This document shows, piece by piece, positions 33,899 through 41,177 of a stretch of DNA of 64,000 nt. The translations under genes were made by a program, and so were the position numbers. The number at the start of each line of letters is the position of its first letter. Within the stretch, counting starts at the first letter, position 1. Under the pieces are notes generated by a model, which worked only from the letters and a program-made list of their open reading frames with translations, searched no databases and had not been told where the DNA came from. The DNA comes from JAIFWN01 sp049304015. GTDB taxonomy: Bacteria; Patescibacteriota; Minisyncoccia; Phycocordibacterales; Zambryskibacteraceae. The DNA lies in assembly GCA_049304015.1 (NCBI GenBank), contig JBAQNS010000009.1:1-64000 (forward strand). The letters run 5' to 3'.

Positions 33899-34047
33899 TA
33901 CCCATCGACGAGTGTCTGCCCGTTGCCTATTCGGCGAAGTGGGAGATCAAGCTCGAGAGGGTAATTCGGCATGCTCCCGTCTTCGTGCACAAGATCAGAT
34001 ATGTGCACAAGAATCATGTAGAGCTCGAACCAATCGGATCGTTTCAT
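33898..34047 (-). CDS. 49-residue protein of unknown function
   Basis: Frame of 49 residues starting KRSDWFELYMILVHISDLVH and ending LPLRRIGNGQTLVDG. It starts 6 nt after the stop of the 57-codon gene upstream and ends in a terminator stem, so the pair looks like a small operon. More GC-rich than uvrA and uvrC on either side. No family recognised; an acidic/aromatic N-terminal helix is plausible. Confidence 0.55.
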   Translation of the reverse strand: MKRSDWFELYMILVHISDLVHEDGSMPNYPLELDLPLRRIGNGQTLVDG

Positions 34048-34053
34048 TAGTTG

Positions 34054-34227
34054 TTACTCGCTCGATGCTGGTCGGGTTTCAGTCACTCCATCGCATCTCA
34101 TCCTTGTATCTACGAGCGCTGAGTGATCAGGAGTTGAAGTTCGAAGCATCAACAATGTTTCTCTGTTGAGCTCGCGAACAGTCTTCTTGGCTTTAGGTTC
34201 ACCTTGGCCATCTTTTGCACATGGCAT
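34054..34227 (-). CDS. 57-residue protein of unknown function
   Basis: Starts at ATG 34227 after a good Shine-Dalgarno (GGAG, 6-nt gap). Sequence begins MPCAKDGQGEPKAKKTVREL and contains NRETLLMLRTSTPDHSALVD. Charged, no membrane segment. It forms a two-gene reverse unit with the 49-codon gene, placed between uvrA and uvrC and bracketed by two copies of the GC-rich palindromic element. Function unknown. Confidence 0.5.
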   Translation of the reverse strand: MPCAKDGQGEPKAKKTVRELNRETLLMLRTSTPDHSALVDTRMRCDGVTETRPASSE

Positions 34228-34283
34228 TCAAAGCTCCGGCTGAGGGTTTGTGCGAAGTCTTTTATGATAGTAAGATAGAAACA

Positions 34284-35534
34284 ATGAACAGTCAAGACTA
34301 CAAGAAAATAGCCTTACCTGATGCACCGGGGGTGTATTTTTTCCTCGGACTTAAAAATGCCTCGCCCAAAAGCCTACGGCCGAGGGAAATCTTATATATA
34401 GGCAAGGCTACTAGTCTAAAGGATAGGGTGAAGAGTTATTTCTCAAACGATCTCATAGATACTCGTGGACCAAGATTAGTTCAGATGGTAGAAAAAGCTC
34501 AAAATATTAAATTTATTGAGACTCAATCTGTGCTCGAAGCACTTATACTTGAAGCCAGTCAAATCAAAAAACACCAACCATATTTTAATTCTAAGGAAAA
34601 AGATGATAAGAGTTATAACTATGTGACCATTACCGATGAAGATTTTCCTCAAATATTTATCACACGTGGACAAGGTACTTATGGCCCCTTCCCAAATGGT
34701 AGTGAACTAAGAGAAGCTCTAAAGATAATCAGACGAATATTCCCATATAGAGACAATAAGTGCACCATGAAGAAACCCCTCGGCCATAGCTCGGCCACGG
34801 GCGAGGCTTGCTTTAATTCGCAAATAGGTCTTTGCCCTGGTGTTTGTGCTGGTCTCATGAGCAAGAGAGATTATAGAAAGCGAATTAAGTACATCAAACT
34901 TTTCTTTGAAGCCAAGAAAGATTTACTTATAAAAAATATTGAGAAAGAAATGAAACAGTTAGCTAAATTAGAAAAATTTGAAGAAGCAGAAAAGCTGAAG
35001 AGAACATTATATGCTCTCGAACATATTCAAGATATTGCACTAATAAAAAGAGATATAGAGAGAGGAACTTTAGAGAATGCTTATAGAATAGAAGCCTATG
35101 ACATTGCGCATTTATCAGGCAAAGATACAGTTGGAGTGATGACTGTGGTATTAAATGGCGAATTAGCCAAAGATCAATACAGAAAATTTAAAATAATTGG
35201 ACAAAATAAGAAAGTAAACATTGATGATACTGCTAATCTAAGGGAAATAATTAGACGCCGTCTTGGACACGCAGAGTGGGCACTGCCAAATCTTATAGTC
35301 ATAGATGGGAGCACCGCCCAGATAAATGCAGCAAGGAGTGTATTAAAGGAAAGAGGATTTCTAATAGAGATAGTTTCAGTAGTAAAGGATGAAAGGCACA
35401 AGGCTAAGGACATGATTGGTCTAAAAGGCACTGTAGAAAAGTGGGGTAGATCAATTCTTCTAGCTAACTCTGAAGCACACAGGTTCGCCATAAATTTTCA
35501 TCGCAAATTGCGAAGCAAGGGATTTAGGATATAA
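34284..35534 (+). CDS. uvrC: excinuclease ABC subunit C, short form with two palindrome-encoded inserts
   Basis: 416 residues against ~600 normally. It has the GIY-YIG nuclease (GVYFF ... ILYIGKATSLKDRVKSYF), a UVR motif (LEKFEEAEKLKRTLYALEHI) and the RNase H-like 5' nuclease (IEAYDIAHLSGKDTVGVMTV, LIVIDGSTAQINAA), ending at RFAINFHRKLRSKG. The C-terminal helix-hairpin-helix pair is missing. Two GC-rich elements are translated in frame: residues 26-34 (ASPKSLRPR) inside the GIY-YIG domain and about 165-175 (PLGHSSATGEA). ATG 34284 follows TAAGAT (34271-34276) by 7 nt. Confidence 0.95.
   Translation: MNSQDYKKIALPDAPGVYFFLGLKNASPKSLRPREILYIGKATSLKDRVKSYFSNDLIDTRGPRLVQMVEKAQNIKFIETQSVLEALILEASQIKKHQPYFNSKEKDDKSYNYVTITDEDFPQIFITRGQGTYGPFPNGSELREALKIIRRIFPYRDNKCTMKKPLGHSSATGEACFNSQIGLCPGVCAGLMSKRDYRKRIKYIKLFFEAKKDLLIKNIEKEMKQLAKLEKFEEAEKLKRTLYALEHIQDIALIKRDIERGTLENAYRIEAYDIAHLSGKDTVGVMTVVLNGELAKDQYRKFKIIGQNKKVNIDDTANLREIIRRRLGHAEWALPNLIVIDGSTAQINAARSVLKERGFLIEIVSVVKDERHKAKDMIGLKGTVEKWGRSILLANSEAHRFAINFHRKLRSKGFRI
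34359..34386 (+). repeat. GC-rich palindromic element, copy 2 (in frame inside uvrC)
   Basis: Arms GCCTCGCCC and GGCCGAGGG as in copy 1; the 10-nt centre resembles the reverse complement of copy 1's centre. Encodes ASPKSLRPR. Confidence 0.8.
34777..34807 (-). repeat. GC-rich palindromic element, copy 3 (in frame inside uvrC, reversed)
   Basis: Reverse orientation: CCCTCGGCC ... GGGCGAGGC with a 13-nt centre containing an extra CTCGGCC. Encodes about PLGHSSATGEA. Confidence 0.8.
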
Positions 35535-35541
35535 TTTCTGC

Positions 35542-36534
35542 ATGGGTATTTCTTCTAATTCAAAAATCAAGGTAGCCGTTCTTCGAGGAGGACCTTCTCA
35601 GGATTATGATGCTTCACTCAAGACAGGTGAATACGTTCTTTATTTACTTAGAGAAAAATTAGAAAACTATGAACCGATAGATATTTTTATATCTAAGGAT
35701 GGAGAGTGGCATCTAAAAGGAGTAAGGGTAGAACCTCATAAGGCACTCGAATATGCTGATATGGTTTTCAATGCTCTTCATGGCAAGTATGCCGACGAAG
35801 GCGGTGTACAGAAGATGCTTACTGCTATGAACAAACCTTATACAGGTTCATCAGCTTTAGGTTCGGTGATGGCACTTAATAAAGATTTGGCCAAGAGTGC
35901 GTATTTGAATCATGGACTTTTCACTCCTCGCCACGAGATGGTGACTTCAGAAGATGAATTGGATAGATTAGTAGAAATTTTTAGAAATTATATGCATCCC
36001 TTGGTGATTAAACCAAATACAGAAAATTCTAGAAGAGGTATAAAACTGGCATATACCTTCGAAGAGTTGGCTAAGTATATTGATGAAGCACTAGAATATT
36101 CTCCAAAGGTTATGGTTGAAGAATTTATTAGGGGTAGGGAAGCACGATGTGGGGTGATAGAAGGCTTTAGAGGTGAAAAGTATTATGCCCTAGTCCCCGT
36201 AGAAGTGGTTACTCCAAGACGCAACAAAAGTTTGCCTGATTATGATTTGAAATTTAATTCTGTTCATGATTATTTGGATAAGAGTACTTTTACCCCCAGA
36301 GAGAACAAAGTTCTTGAACATGTAGCCAAAATGGCGCATGAAGCACTTGGATTGAGGCATTATTCTTGTACAGATTTAATTATGACTCCCCAAGGCAAGG
36401 TTTATGTTTTGGAGACAGGGACCTCACCTGATTTATCCAAAAATTCCCTCTTTCACAAGTCACTTGAGAGCTTAGGAGCCTCCCCAGAGAGATTTTTGGA
36501 GCATATTTTGATATTGGCGCGCGAATCCAAATAA
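35542..36534 (+). CDS. ddl: D-alanine--D-alanine ligase
   Basis: 330-residue ATP-grasp ligase for the peptidoglycan dipeptide. N-terminal GGPSQDYDASLKTG, FNALHGKYADEGGVQ, PYTGSSALGSVMALNKDLAK, ATP-binding HPLVIKPNTENSRRGI, EEFIRGREARCGV and YSCTDLIM are present. The metal-binding end reads VYVLETGTSPDLSKNSLFHK, where the usual ExNTSPG has Gly in place of the Asn ligand and Asp for Gly. TATAAT at 35530-35535 overlaps the uvrC stop and lies exactly 6 nt before the ATG. Confidence 0.94.
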   Translation: MGISSNSKIKVAVLRGGPSQDYDASLKTGEYVLYLLREKLENYEPIDIFISKDGEWHLKGVRVEPHKALEYADMVFNALHGKYADEGGVQKMLTAMNKPYTGSSALGSVMALNKDLAKSAYLNHGLFTPRHEMVTSEDELDRLVEIFRNYMHPLVIKPNTENSRRGIKLAYTFEELAKYIDEALEYSPKVMVEEFIRGREARCGVIEGFRGEKYYALVPVEVVTPRRNKSLPDYDLKFNSVHDYLDKSTFTPRENKVLEHVAKMAHEALGLRHYSCTDLIMTPQGKVYVLETGTSPDLSKNSLFHKSLESLGASPERFLEHILILARESK

Positions 36535-36572
36535 CTTGCTATAATTGTTTTATTAAGAGTAACCATCAAAAA

Positions 36573-36794
36573 ATGCTTAATTTTGATATTCCCCCACAGG
36601 AACCAGTAAAAAAAGAAGGACCAGATATAGAGAATCCAGATATTCCGTTTGTAAGATTTCCTGTTGAAGCTATAAAAAGAATGAAGGAGAAAGAGGGATT
36701 AACTGATGCAGAAATTTTGCAGAGAGCTAGAGATGCTGCTAGAGATATTATGCTGGCCAACGAAGAAAAAGATAAAAAAAGGAGAAGGGCCTAA
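36573..36794 (+). CDS. small charged protein of unknown function
   Basis: 73 residues with an acidic/Pro-rich first half (IPPQEPVKKEGPDIENPDIP) and a charged helix (VEAIKRMKEKEGLTDAEILQ to the end). TGCTATAAT (hexamer 36540-36545) is 27 nt upstream of the ATG; an in-frame ATT lies exactly 6 nt after the hexamer (36552), so a non-canonical leaderless start adding seven residues cannot be excluded. Ends with a 4-nt overlap with the reverse membrane protein gene. Confidence 0.6.
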   Translation: MLNFDIPPQEPVKKEGPDIENPDIPFVRFPVEAIKRMKEKEGLTDAEILQRARDAARDIMLANEEKDKKRRRA

Positions 36795-37156
36795 TTTCCT
36801 TTTTTCCACTTAAAACCTTCCATAGTCATCCCAACTCTGGTGATAACTACAAATCCAACAGCCCAAGCGATTGGGAGCCATGCTGGTATACCCATAAGTG
36901 ATGCATCCTCCCAAAACTGTTTACGAGAGATTAGTCCTAGAACAATTTCTATAAAAGAACCTATTACTAATCCTAGTAAGAAAACCTTGTACTCGTTCTT
37001 ATGAGTTTTAACTTTGAATATTAGGGCGGTGAACAAGATGGCAATAATAGTCAGGCTAAGTTCTGACATATGTGCCAAAGCTTTAAAAATAAAAAACATT
37101 ATAAACAAAGCCAGAGGCACTACTACATTTCCATTTTCTTTACTGAACAAATCCAT
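36791..37156 (-). CDS. four-helix membrane protein of unknown function
   Basis: 121 residues, four hydrophobic segments: NVVVPLALFIMFFIFKALAH, LSLTIIAILFTALIF, VFLLGLVIGSFIEIVLGLI and WLPIAWAVGFVVITRVG. No family is recognised. Its ATG is separated by one base from the encoded CCA end of tRNA-Ala on the same strand, with no room for a promoter or Shine-Dalgarno, so it must be read from the tRNA transcript. Confidence 0.75.
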   Translation of the reverse strand: MDLFSKENGNVVVPLALFIMFFIFKALAHMSELSLTIIAILFTALIFKVKTHKNEYKVFLLGLVIGSFIEIVLGLISRKQFWEDASLMGIPAWLPIAWAVGFVVITRVGMTMEGFKWKKGN

Positions 37157-37157
37157 T

Positions 37158-37233
37158 TGGTGGACCCTACCGGATTCGAACCGGTGACCTCCTCATTGCA
37201 AATGAGGCGCTCTACCAACTAAGCTAAGGGCCC
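37158..37233 (-). tRNA. tRNA-Ala (UGC anticodon), CCA encoded
   Basis: Acceptor GGGCCCT/AGGGTCC contains the G3-U70 alanine identity pair; anticodon arm CTCAT-TTGCAAT-GAG region with anticodon TGC; T-arm ACCGG-TTCGAAT-CCGGT; CCA encoded at 37160-37158. Confidence 0.96.
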
Positions 37234-37296
37234 AAACTACTACAAGCGATAATAATAGTGGACAAAGGCCGAAAAATCAAGAAAATATAGTGTATT

Positions 37297-37367
37297 GGGC
37301 CTATAGTATAGTAGTAACACACGTCCATGGCATGGACGAATCGCGGGTGCGATTCCCGCTAGGTCCA
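37297..37367 (+). tRNA. tRNA-Ala (GGC anticodon), CCA not encoded
   Basis: 71 nt. Acceptor GGGCCTA/TAGGTCC with G3-U70; anticodon arm CGTCC-ATGGCAT-GGACG, anticodon GGC; T-arm GCGGG-TGCGATT-CCCGC; discriminator A followed by CTAA. The short D-arm looks like that of Gly tRNAs, but anticodon and G3-U70 both say alanine. TATAGT at 37286-37291 ends 5 nt before the first base. Confidence 0.92.
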
Positions 37368-37380
37368 CTAATAAATAATT

Positions 37381-38238
37381 ATGAATATAGAAAATAAGCA
37401 AAATCAGGAGGGTCAAAATGAAAAAAAATCAATAGAATTTCATCTTAAGGCAAGACTGGAGAAACCGGATATATATCCTACAAGGTTTCAAGTTCCTGAT
37501 GATAAAGTTGATTGGGCAGTAGATTTCCCGGAATATAGTCCTGTTAGGTTCACAGCGGAAAAAGTTTTAATTGAGGCGCAAAAGCAAAATGGTTGGGCTG
37601 AGTCAGAAGATATAAGTGCAGTAAAACAAAAACGAGAATTTCATAGTTATGAGGACGTCTTAAATTTTGATAAGAACGGCCTACCATTAAACCCTAGGGG
37701 TAGAACTGGAATAGAAGGTCGTGGTTTATTAGGCAAGTGGGGAGCCAACTTTGCTGCTGATCCAATAGTCACTAGGCTCAATCCACAAACAGGTTTGCTT
37801 GAGATGCTAGCTATACAGAGGAATGATAATGGTGAGTGGGCCATACCAGGAGGTATGGTGGACGAAGGGGAGTCGGCCACAGAAACTCTAAAGAGAGAGT
37901 TTAAAGAGGAAGTGGGAATTGATTTGGATATGAGTGATGCTGTGGAAGTATACAAAGGCTATGTAGATGATCCAAGAAATACTGATAATGCTTGGATGGA
38001 AACAACAGCGCGACACAAACATCTACTTAGTGAATTAGCAGAAAGATTAAATCCTGAGGCAGGTTCAGACGCAAAGGACTTTCAGTGGCTTGCCTTGAAT
38101 AAGGAAAGTATGAGCACCTTATATGCGAGCCACAGTGATTTAATTCGAAAGGCAATTAAGTCATTTTATGATAGAGAAAAAGATAACCTTTCTACAATAA
38201 TGAGACAGCAACTAGAAGAAATATTGCTCATAAACTAA
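37381..38238 (+). CDS. NUDT9/TRPM2-like ADP-ribose pyrophosphatase (Nudix)
   Basis: 285 residues. The layout is that of the NUDT9 family, not of ordinary bacterial Nudix proteins: VDWAVDFPEYSPVRFTAEKV, then NPRGRTGIEGRGLLGKWGAN and AADPIVTRLNPQTG before the Nudix box GGMVDEGESATETLKREFKE plus EVGID, and VYKGYVDDPRNTDNAWMETT after it. The Nudix catalytic REFxEE core is intact, so hydrolysis of ADP-ribose to AMP and ribose 5-phosphate is likely. It starts 13 nt after tRNA-Ala(GGC) on the same strand without Shine-Dalgarno, so it is probably expressed from the tRNA promoter. Confidence 0.88.
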   Translation: MNIENKQNQEGQNEKKSIEFHLKARLEKPDIYPTRFQVPDDKVDWAVDFPEYSPVRFTAEKVLIEAQKQNGWAESEDISAVKQKREFHSYEDVLNFDKNGLPLNPRGRTGIEGRGLLGKWGANFAADPIVTRLNPQTGLLEMLAIQRNDNGEWAIPGGMVDEGESATETLKREFKEEVGIDLDMSDAVEVYKGYVDDPRNTDNAWMETTARHKHLLSELAERLNPEAGSDAKDFQWLALNKESMSTLYASHSDLIRKAIKSFYDREKDNLSTIMRQQLEEILLIN

Positions 38239-38282
38239 GCTAAACATATTGCAATTTATTGACTGAGTGGTATAGTAGTCCA

Positions 38283-38450
38283 ATGGATACAAATGAAAAA
38301 ATAATAGGTTATTGCGTAAAATGCAAAGAAAAGAGAGAAATGAAGGATGTTAAAAAGGTTGAGATAAAGCCTGGACGTCCAGCAGCAAAAGGTACTTGTA
38401 CCGTTTGTGGCACAGGAATGTACAAAATCCTTCCTTCAGCAAAAAAGTAA
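38283..38450 (+). CDS. DUF5679 zinc-ribbon-like protein
   Basis: 55 residues from ATG 38283. Two CxxC knuckles (YCVKCKEKREM and GTCTVCGTGMYKI) and the GRPAAKGTC core typify DUF5679, a tiny family I recall from CPR, Chloroflexi and archaea; function unknown, nucleic-acid or topoisomerase-associated zinc ribbons are similar. An upstream in-frame start is open, but TATAGT (38271-38276) exactly 6 nt before ATG 38283 decides the start. Followed by a terminator. Confidence 0.85.
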   Translation: MDTNEKIIGYCVKCKEKREMKDVKKVEIKPGRPAAKGTCTVCGTGMYKILPSAKK

Positions 38451-38471
38451 TTTAATAAAATAACGTTATTC

Positions 38472-38497
38472 AAAAAGACGGCTTGAGCCGTTTTTTT
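38472..38497 (+). terminator. rho-independent terminator after DUF5679
   Basis: ACGGC/GCCGT stem with TTGA loop, extended by A5/T7; strong T tract. Confidence 0.9.
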
Positions 38498-38536
38498 GTT
38501 TGGAAAAATGACTAAGACTGAGTATAATGGCTGTAT

Positions 38537-38761
38537 ATGGGAATCAAAAGCTTTTTCACCAGACAAATATTAAAATCCAAAATGAAGGGTGTGCCTGAGG
38601 CTCAGCAAGAGAAATTAATAAACGCCATGGAAAGAAATCCAGAATTTTTCAAAATGATAGGGGAGGAGATAGAAGCTAAGAAGAAAGCCGGCAAATCAGA
38701 AATGGAAGCCTCTATGGAAGTGATGCGCAAACATCAAGCAGAATTTCAAAAGTTACTATGA
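38537..38761 (+). CDS. small helical protein of unknown function
   Basis: 74 residues, entirely helical and charged (MGIKSFFTRQILKSKMKGVP, then EKLINAMERNPEFFKMIGEE). No family recognised. TATAAT at 38523-38528 lies 8 nt before the ATG. Its stop overlaps the start of the flavodoxin-like gene (ATGA), so the two form an operon and may act together. Confidence 0.65.
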   Translation: MGIKSFFTRQILKSKMKGVPEAQQEKLINAMERNPEFFKMIGEEIEAKKKAGKSEMEASMEVMRKHQAEFQKLL

Positions 38762-39345
38762 GTAGAAAAAGCAAAAAAGTTTTTATTTTGCTCGGACATC
38801 CAGACACAGATAGTTTGAACGGTACTTTGGCTAATGAATATGAACGTGGTGCAATGGAGAATGGTCATGAAGTAAGGAGAATGAATGTAGGGGAAATGAT
38901 ATTTGATCCAATGCTTCATCATGGTTATAGATTAAGACAAGAACTCGAGCCAGACCTACTCTCCTTTCAAGAGAATATTAGATGGGCAGATCATTTTGTT
39001 ATTATTTATCCTTCTTGGTGGTCTACAATGCCTGCGAAGCTTAAAGGTCTATTTGATAGAGCTTGGTTACCTGGGTTCGCTTTTAATTTTCCTGAAAAAG
39101 GATTTTTATGGAAGAAACTAATGAAAGGTAAGTCTGCATCAATGATTATTACTTCTGATACAGCTCCAATTATTCAAAGAATTATTTTTGGTGATACTAC
39201 GAATGAATTAAAAAAGGGTATCCTTTGGTTCGCTGGATTTGGACCTATTTATGTACACAAATTTGGTTATCTAAAACACTTTGGGATGTGGCGTAGAGAA
39301 AGGATGAAAAGAGCTGTGTATGATTTGGGCAGAAAATCTAAGTAG
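38758..39345 (+). CDS. NAD(P)H-quinone oxidoreductase, flavodoxin-2 fold
   Basis: 195 residues. FMN-binding features of the NQO1/MdaB/KefF group: VFILLGHPDTDSLNGTLANE, then ADHFVIIYPSWWSTMPAKLK and GLFDRAWLPGFAFNF, and a C-terminal FFG-like GILWFAGFGPIYVHKFGYLK. Likely reduces quinones or nitro compounds by two electrons with NAD(P)H. Translationally coupled to the 74-residue gene by an ATGA overlap. Confidence 0.88.
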   Translation: MSRKSKKVFILLGHPDTDSLNGTLANEYERGAMENGHEVRRMNVGEMIFDPMLHHGYRLRQELEPDLLSFQENIRWADHFVIIYPSWWSTMPAKLKGLFDRAWLPGFAFNFPEKGFLWKKLMKGKSASMIITSDTAPIIQRIIFGDTTNELKKGILWFAGFGPIYVHKFGYLKHFGMWRRERMKRAVYDLGRKSK

Positions 39346-39442
39346 TCTAAATTTCCAAGAAATGTTTGTTTATATGAATATTGTAATGGATTGAATAGTC
39401 CGTCGGCTTTGTTGTTATAGAAACCCTAAAAATAACAACAAT
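39346..39442 (+). promoter_or_regulatory. promoter region of the first surface-protein gene
   Basis: Candidate TTGAAT (39391-39396), 18-nt spacer, TTATAG (39415-39420); weaker than the TTGACA-17-TATACC promoters of the next two surface genes. Confidence 0.35.
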
Positions 39443-41149
39443 ATGAAATCATTAATAAAATCTGCTTATAACCCAATTGCAGTGGGAGTAATACTCGCTT
39501 CTGCTCTTTTTCTGTTCGCAAATAATGCCCTTGCTTATGCAAATCCCGCTGTAGTTAATCTTGGTGGAGCTGCAAACTTCGCAGTTCTATCTTCAACAGC
39601 AATTACTAATACTCCAGCTTCAGTCATAACTGGGGATATTGGGGTTAGCCCAGCTGCAGCTACATTCATAACTGGCTTCACTTGTCCTGCTGTCACAGGA
39701 ACTGTGCATGTAGTCAGTGCTGGTGGTCCCACTCTAGCATGTCAGACAATTGACCCCGCTTACCTTACTCCAACTGTTTTAGAGTACGAGGCTGCTTATA
39801 GTGATGCACAAGGAAGAACTGCTGATGCCACTATCACTACAGCACTTGATGGTCTTACATACACACCAGGTGTATACAGTGCAGCGAATCTTGATTTGAA
39901 CAACGGCAGTAGTGTCACATTAGATTGTAGTAGTAATGCGAATGGCGTTTTCATTTTTCAAACAGCCGGACACCTAAATGTTGGCACGAGTGCTCATGTG
40001 AACATTGGTAGCTGTAATTCAGGGAACATTTTCTGGGTTGTTGCGGGTACTACTAACATCCTCGGAGGGACAGGCACAGAGTCTACATTTCAGGGTACAG
40101 TTCTTGGTGGCCAGGGCACAACAGAAATATCCTTAGGCGTTGGTTCAACTATACTTGGAAGATTGATGAGCGATAAAACTATTTCACTACAAGGAAATAT
40201 AATTACTGTACCCACGACTCCTCCAGTACCTGGTCCAATATTCATTGATTTGAATACCAATGGAACTCTGGATTCAGGAGAACAATCATTCACTACTATC
40301 CAAGCAGCAATAACTGCAGCAACAATAGGAGATAAAATCATTCTTACTTCAGATATAACCACCACAGCACAAATTCTAATCAATAAAGCTCTTACAATTG
40401 ATGGTCTTGGACATACACTATTTGCGACAATAACTAGCGGGGCAAACTCAGCTATAACAATTAGTGCAAATGATGTCACTATTAAAAATCTTGTAGAAAA
40501 TGGTACTGGAAGTACAGGTATTCATGGGTTCAATATTTATCAAGCAAGCAATGTAACTCTTGATGCTGTAACCGCTTCAAACAATAATAAATCTGGAATT
40601 ACAGTAAACGGTTCAGTTGTAACAGTTAATAACATTAAAACAGCCGGTAATGCGTGGGGTGGTATCAATGTTGATTTGGGCAGTGGTGTTGTTGGTCCAG
40701 CTACACTCACAGTAAATGGCACCAGTGCTCACACTGAGGTTAACGCAGATATCTGGAAAGATGACAACGCAAAGATGAATGTGACAGTAGTAGATACCAA
40801 CCATCAATATTCTAATTCAACTTATACTCATGATGTAAGTATTGTTGGAACAAAATACAAACTTCTTGTAGCTGAGCAAACACCTCCAGAAGAAGTTGAC
40901 ACCACTCCTGCTGTGCCAGTTCCTGGAGGACACAGAAGGAATAATAATGCTGCTACACCATCACTACCATCACAGGCTTCTCCTGTCGCTGTAGGACGTG
41001 TCCTTGGTGCCTTCACTGGACCAGATGGCTCAAGTGAAACATCACTTCAAATCATTGCTATTAAAACTCAACTTGTTGGTCTAATCAGAGAGTTAATCGC
41101 AATGCTCCAGATACAACTACAAGCAGCTAAGGATGCTGGTCAGTACTAA
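39443..41149 (+). CDS. secreted DUF3494 (ice-binding-like) plus beta-helix surface protein with VLGA tail
   Basis: 568 residues. Signal peptide (ILASALFLFANNALAYA), then a DUF3494/ice-binding-like domain about 35-255: LGGAANFAVLSSTAITNTPA, VITGDIGVSP, LTYTPGVYSAANLDLNNGSS, GVFIFQTAGHLNVG. A right-handed beta-helix follows (FTTIQAAITAATIGDKIILT, KALTIDGLGHTLFA, NVTLDAVTASNNNKSGITV). A Pro-rich linker leads to VGRVLGAFTG and a C-terminal amphipathic helix (SLQIIAIKTQLVGLIRELIA). DUF3494 proteins bind ice or act as adhesins; here adhesion is inferred. The beta-helix part is paralogous to the next gene. Confidence 0.85.
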   Translation: MKSLIKSAYNPIAVGVILASALFLFANNALAYANPAVVNLGGAANFAVLSSTAITNTPASVITGDIGVSPAAATFITGFTCPAVTGTVHVVSAGGPTLACQTIDPAYLTPTVLEYEAAYSDAQGRTADATITTALDGLTYTPGVYSAANLDLNNGSSVTLDCSSNANGVFIFQTAGHLNVGTSAHVNIGSCNSGNIFWVVAGTTNILGGTGTESTFQGTVLGGQGTTEISLGVGSTILGRLMSDKTISLQGNIITVPTTPPVPGPIFIDLNTNGTLDSGEQSFTTIQAAITAATIGDKIILTSDITTTAQILINKALTIDGLGHTLFATITSGANSAITISANDVTIKNLVENGTGSTGIHGFNIYQASNVTLDAVTASNNNKSGITVNGSVVTVNNIKTAGNAWGGINVDLGSGVVGPATLTVNGTSAHTEVNADIWKDDNAKMNVTVVDTNHQYSNSTYTHDVSIVGTKYKLLVAEQTPPEEVDTTPAVPVPGGHRRNNNAATPSLPSQASPVAVGRVLGAFTGPDGSSETSLQIIAIKTQLVGLIRELIAMLQIQLQAAKDAGQY

Positions 41150-41177
41150 AAAAGCTATCAACAGTTTCTACACATGT

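Noticed and set aside
33912..34169. 85-codon forward frame between uvrA and uvrC
   Set aside because: No start signal; two reverse frames with SD and terminator explain the region better.
38259..38282. Upstream start of the DUF5679 gene
   Set aside because: TATAGT at 38271-38276 would lie inside the gene; ATG 38283 has the 6-nt spacing and the family-typical N-terminus.
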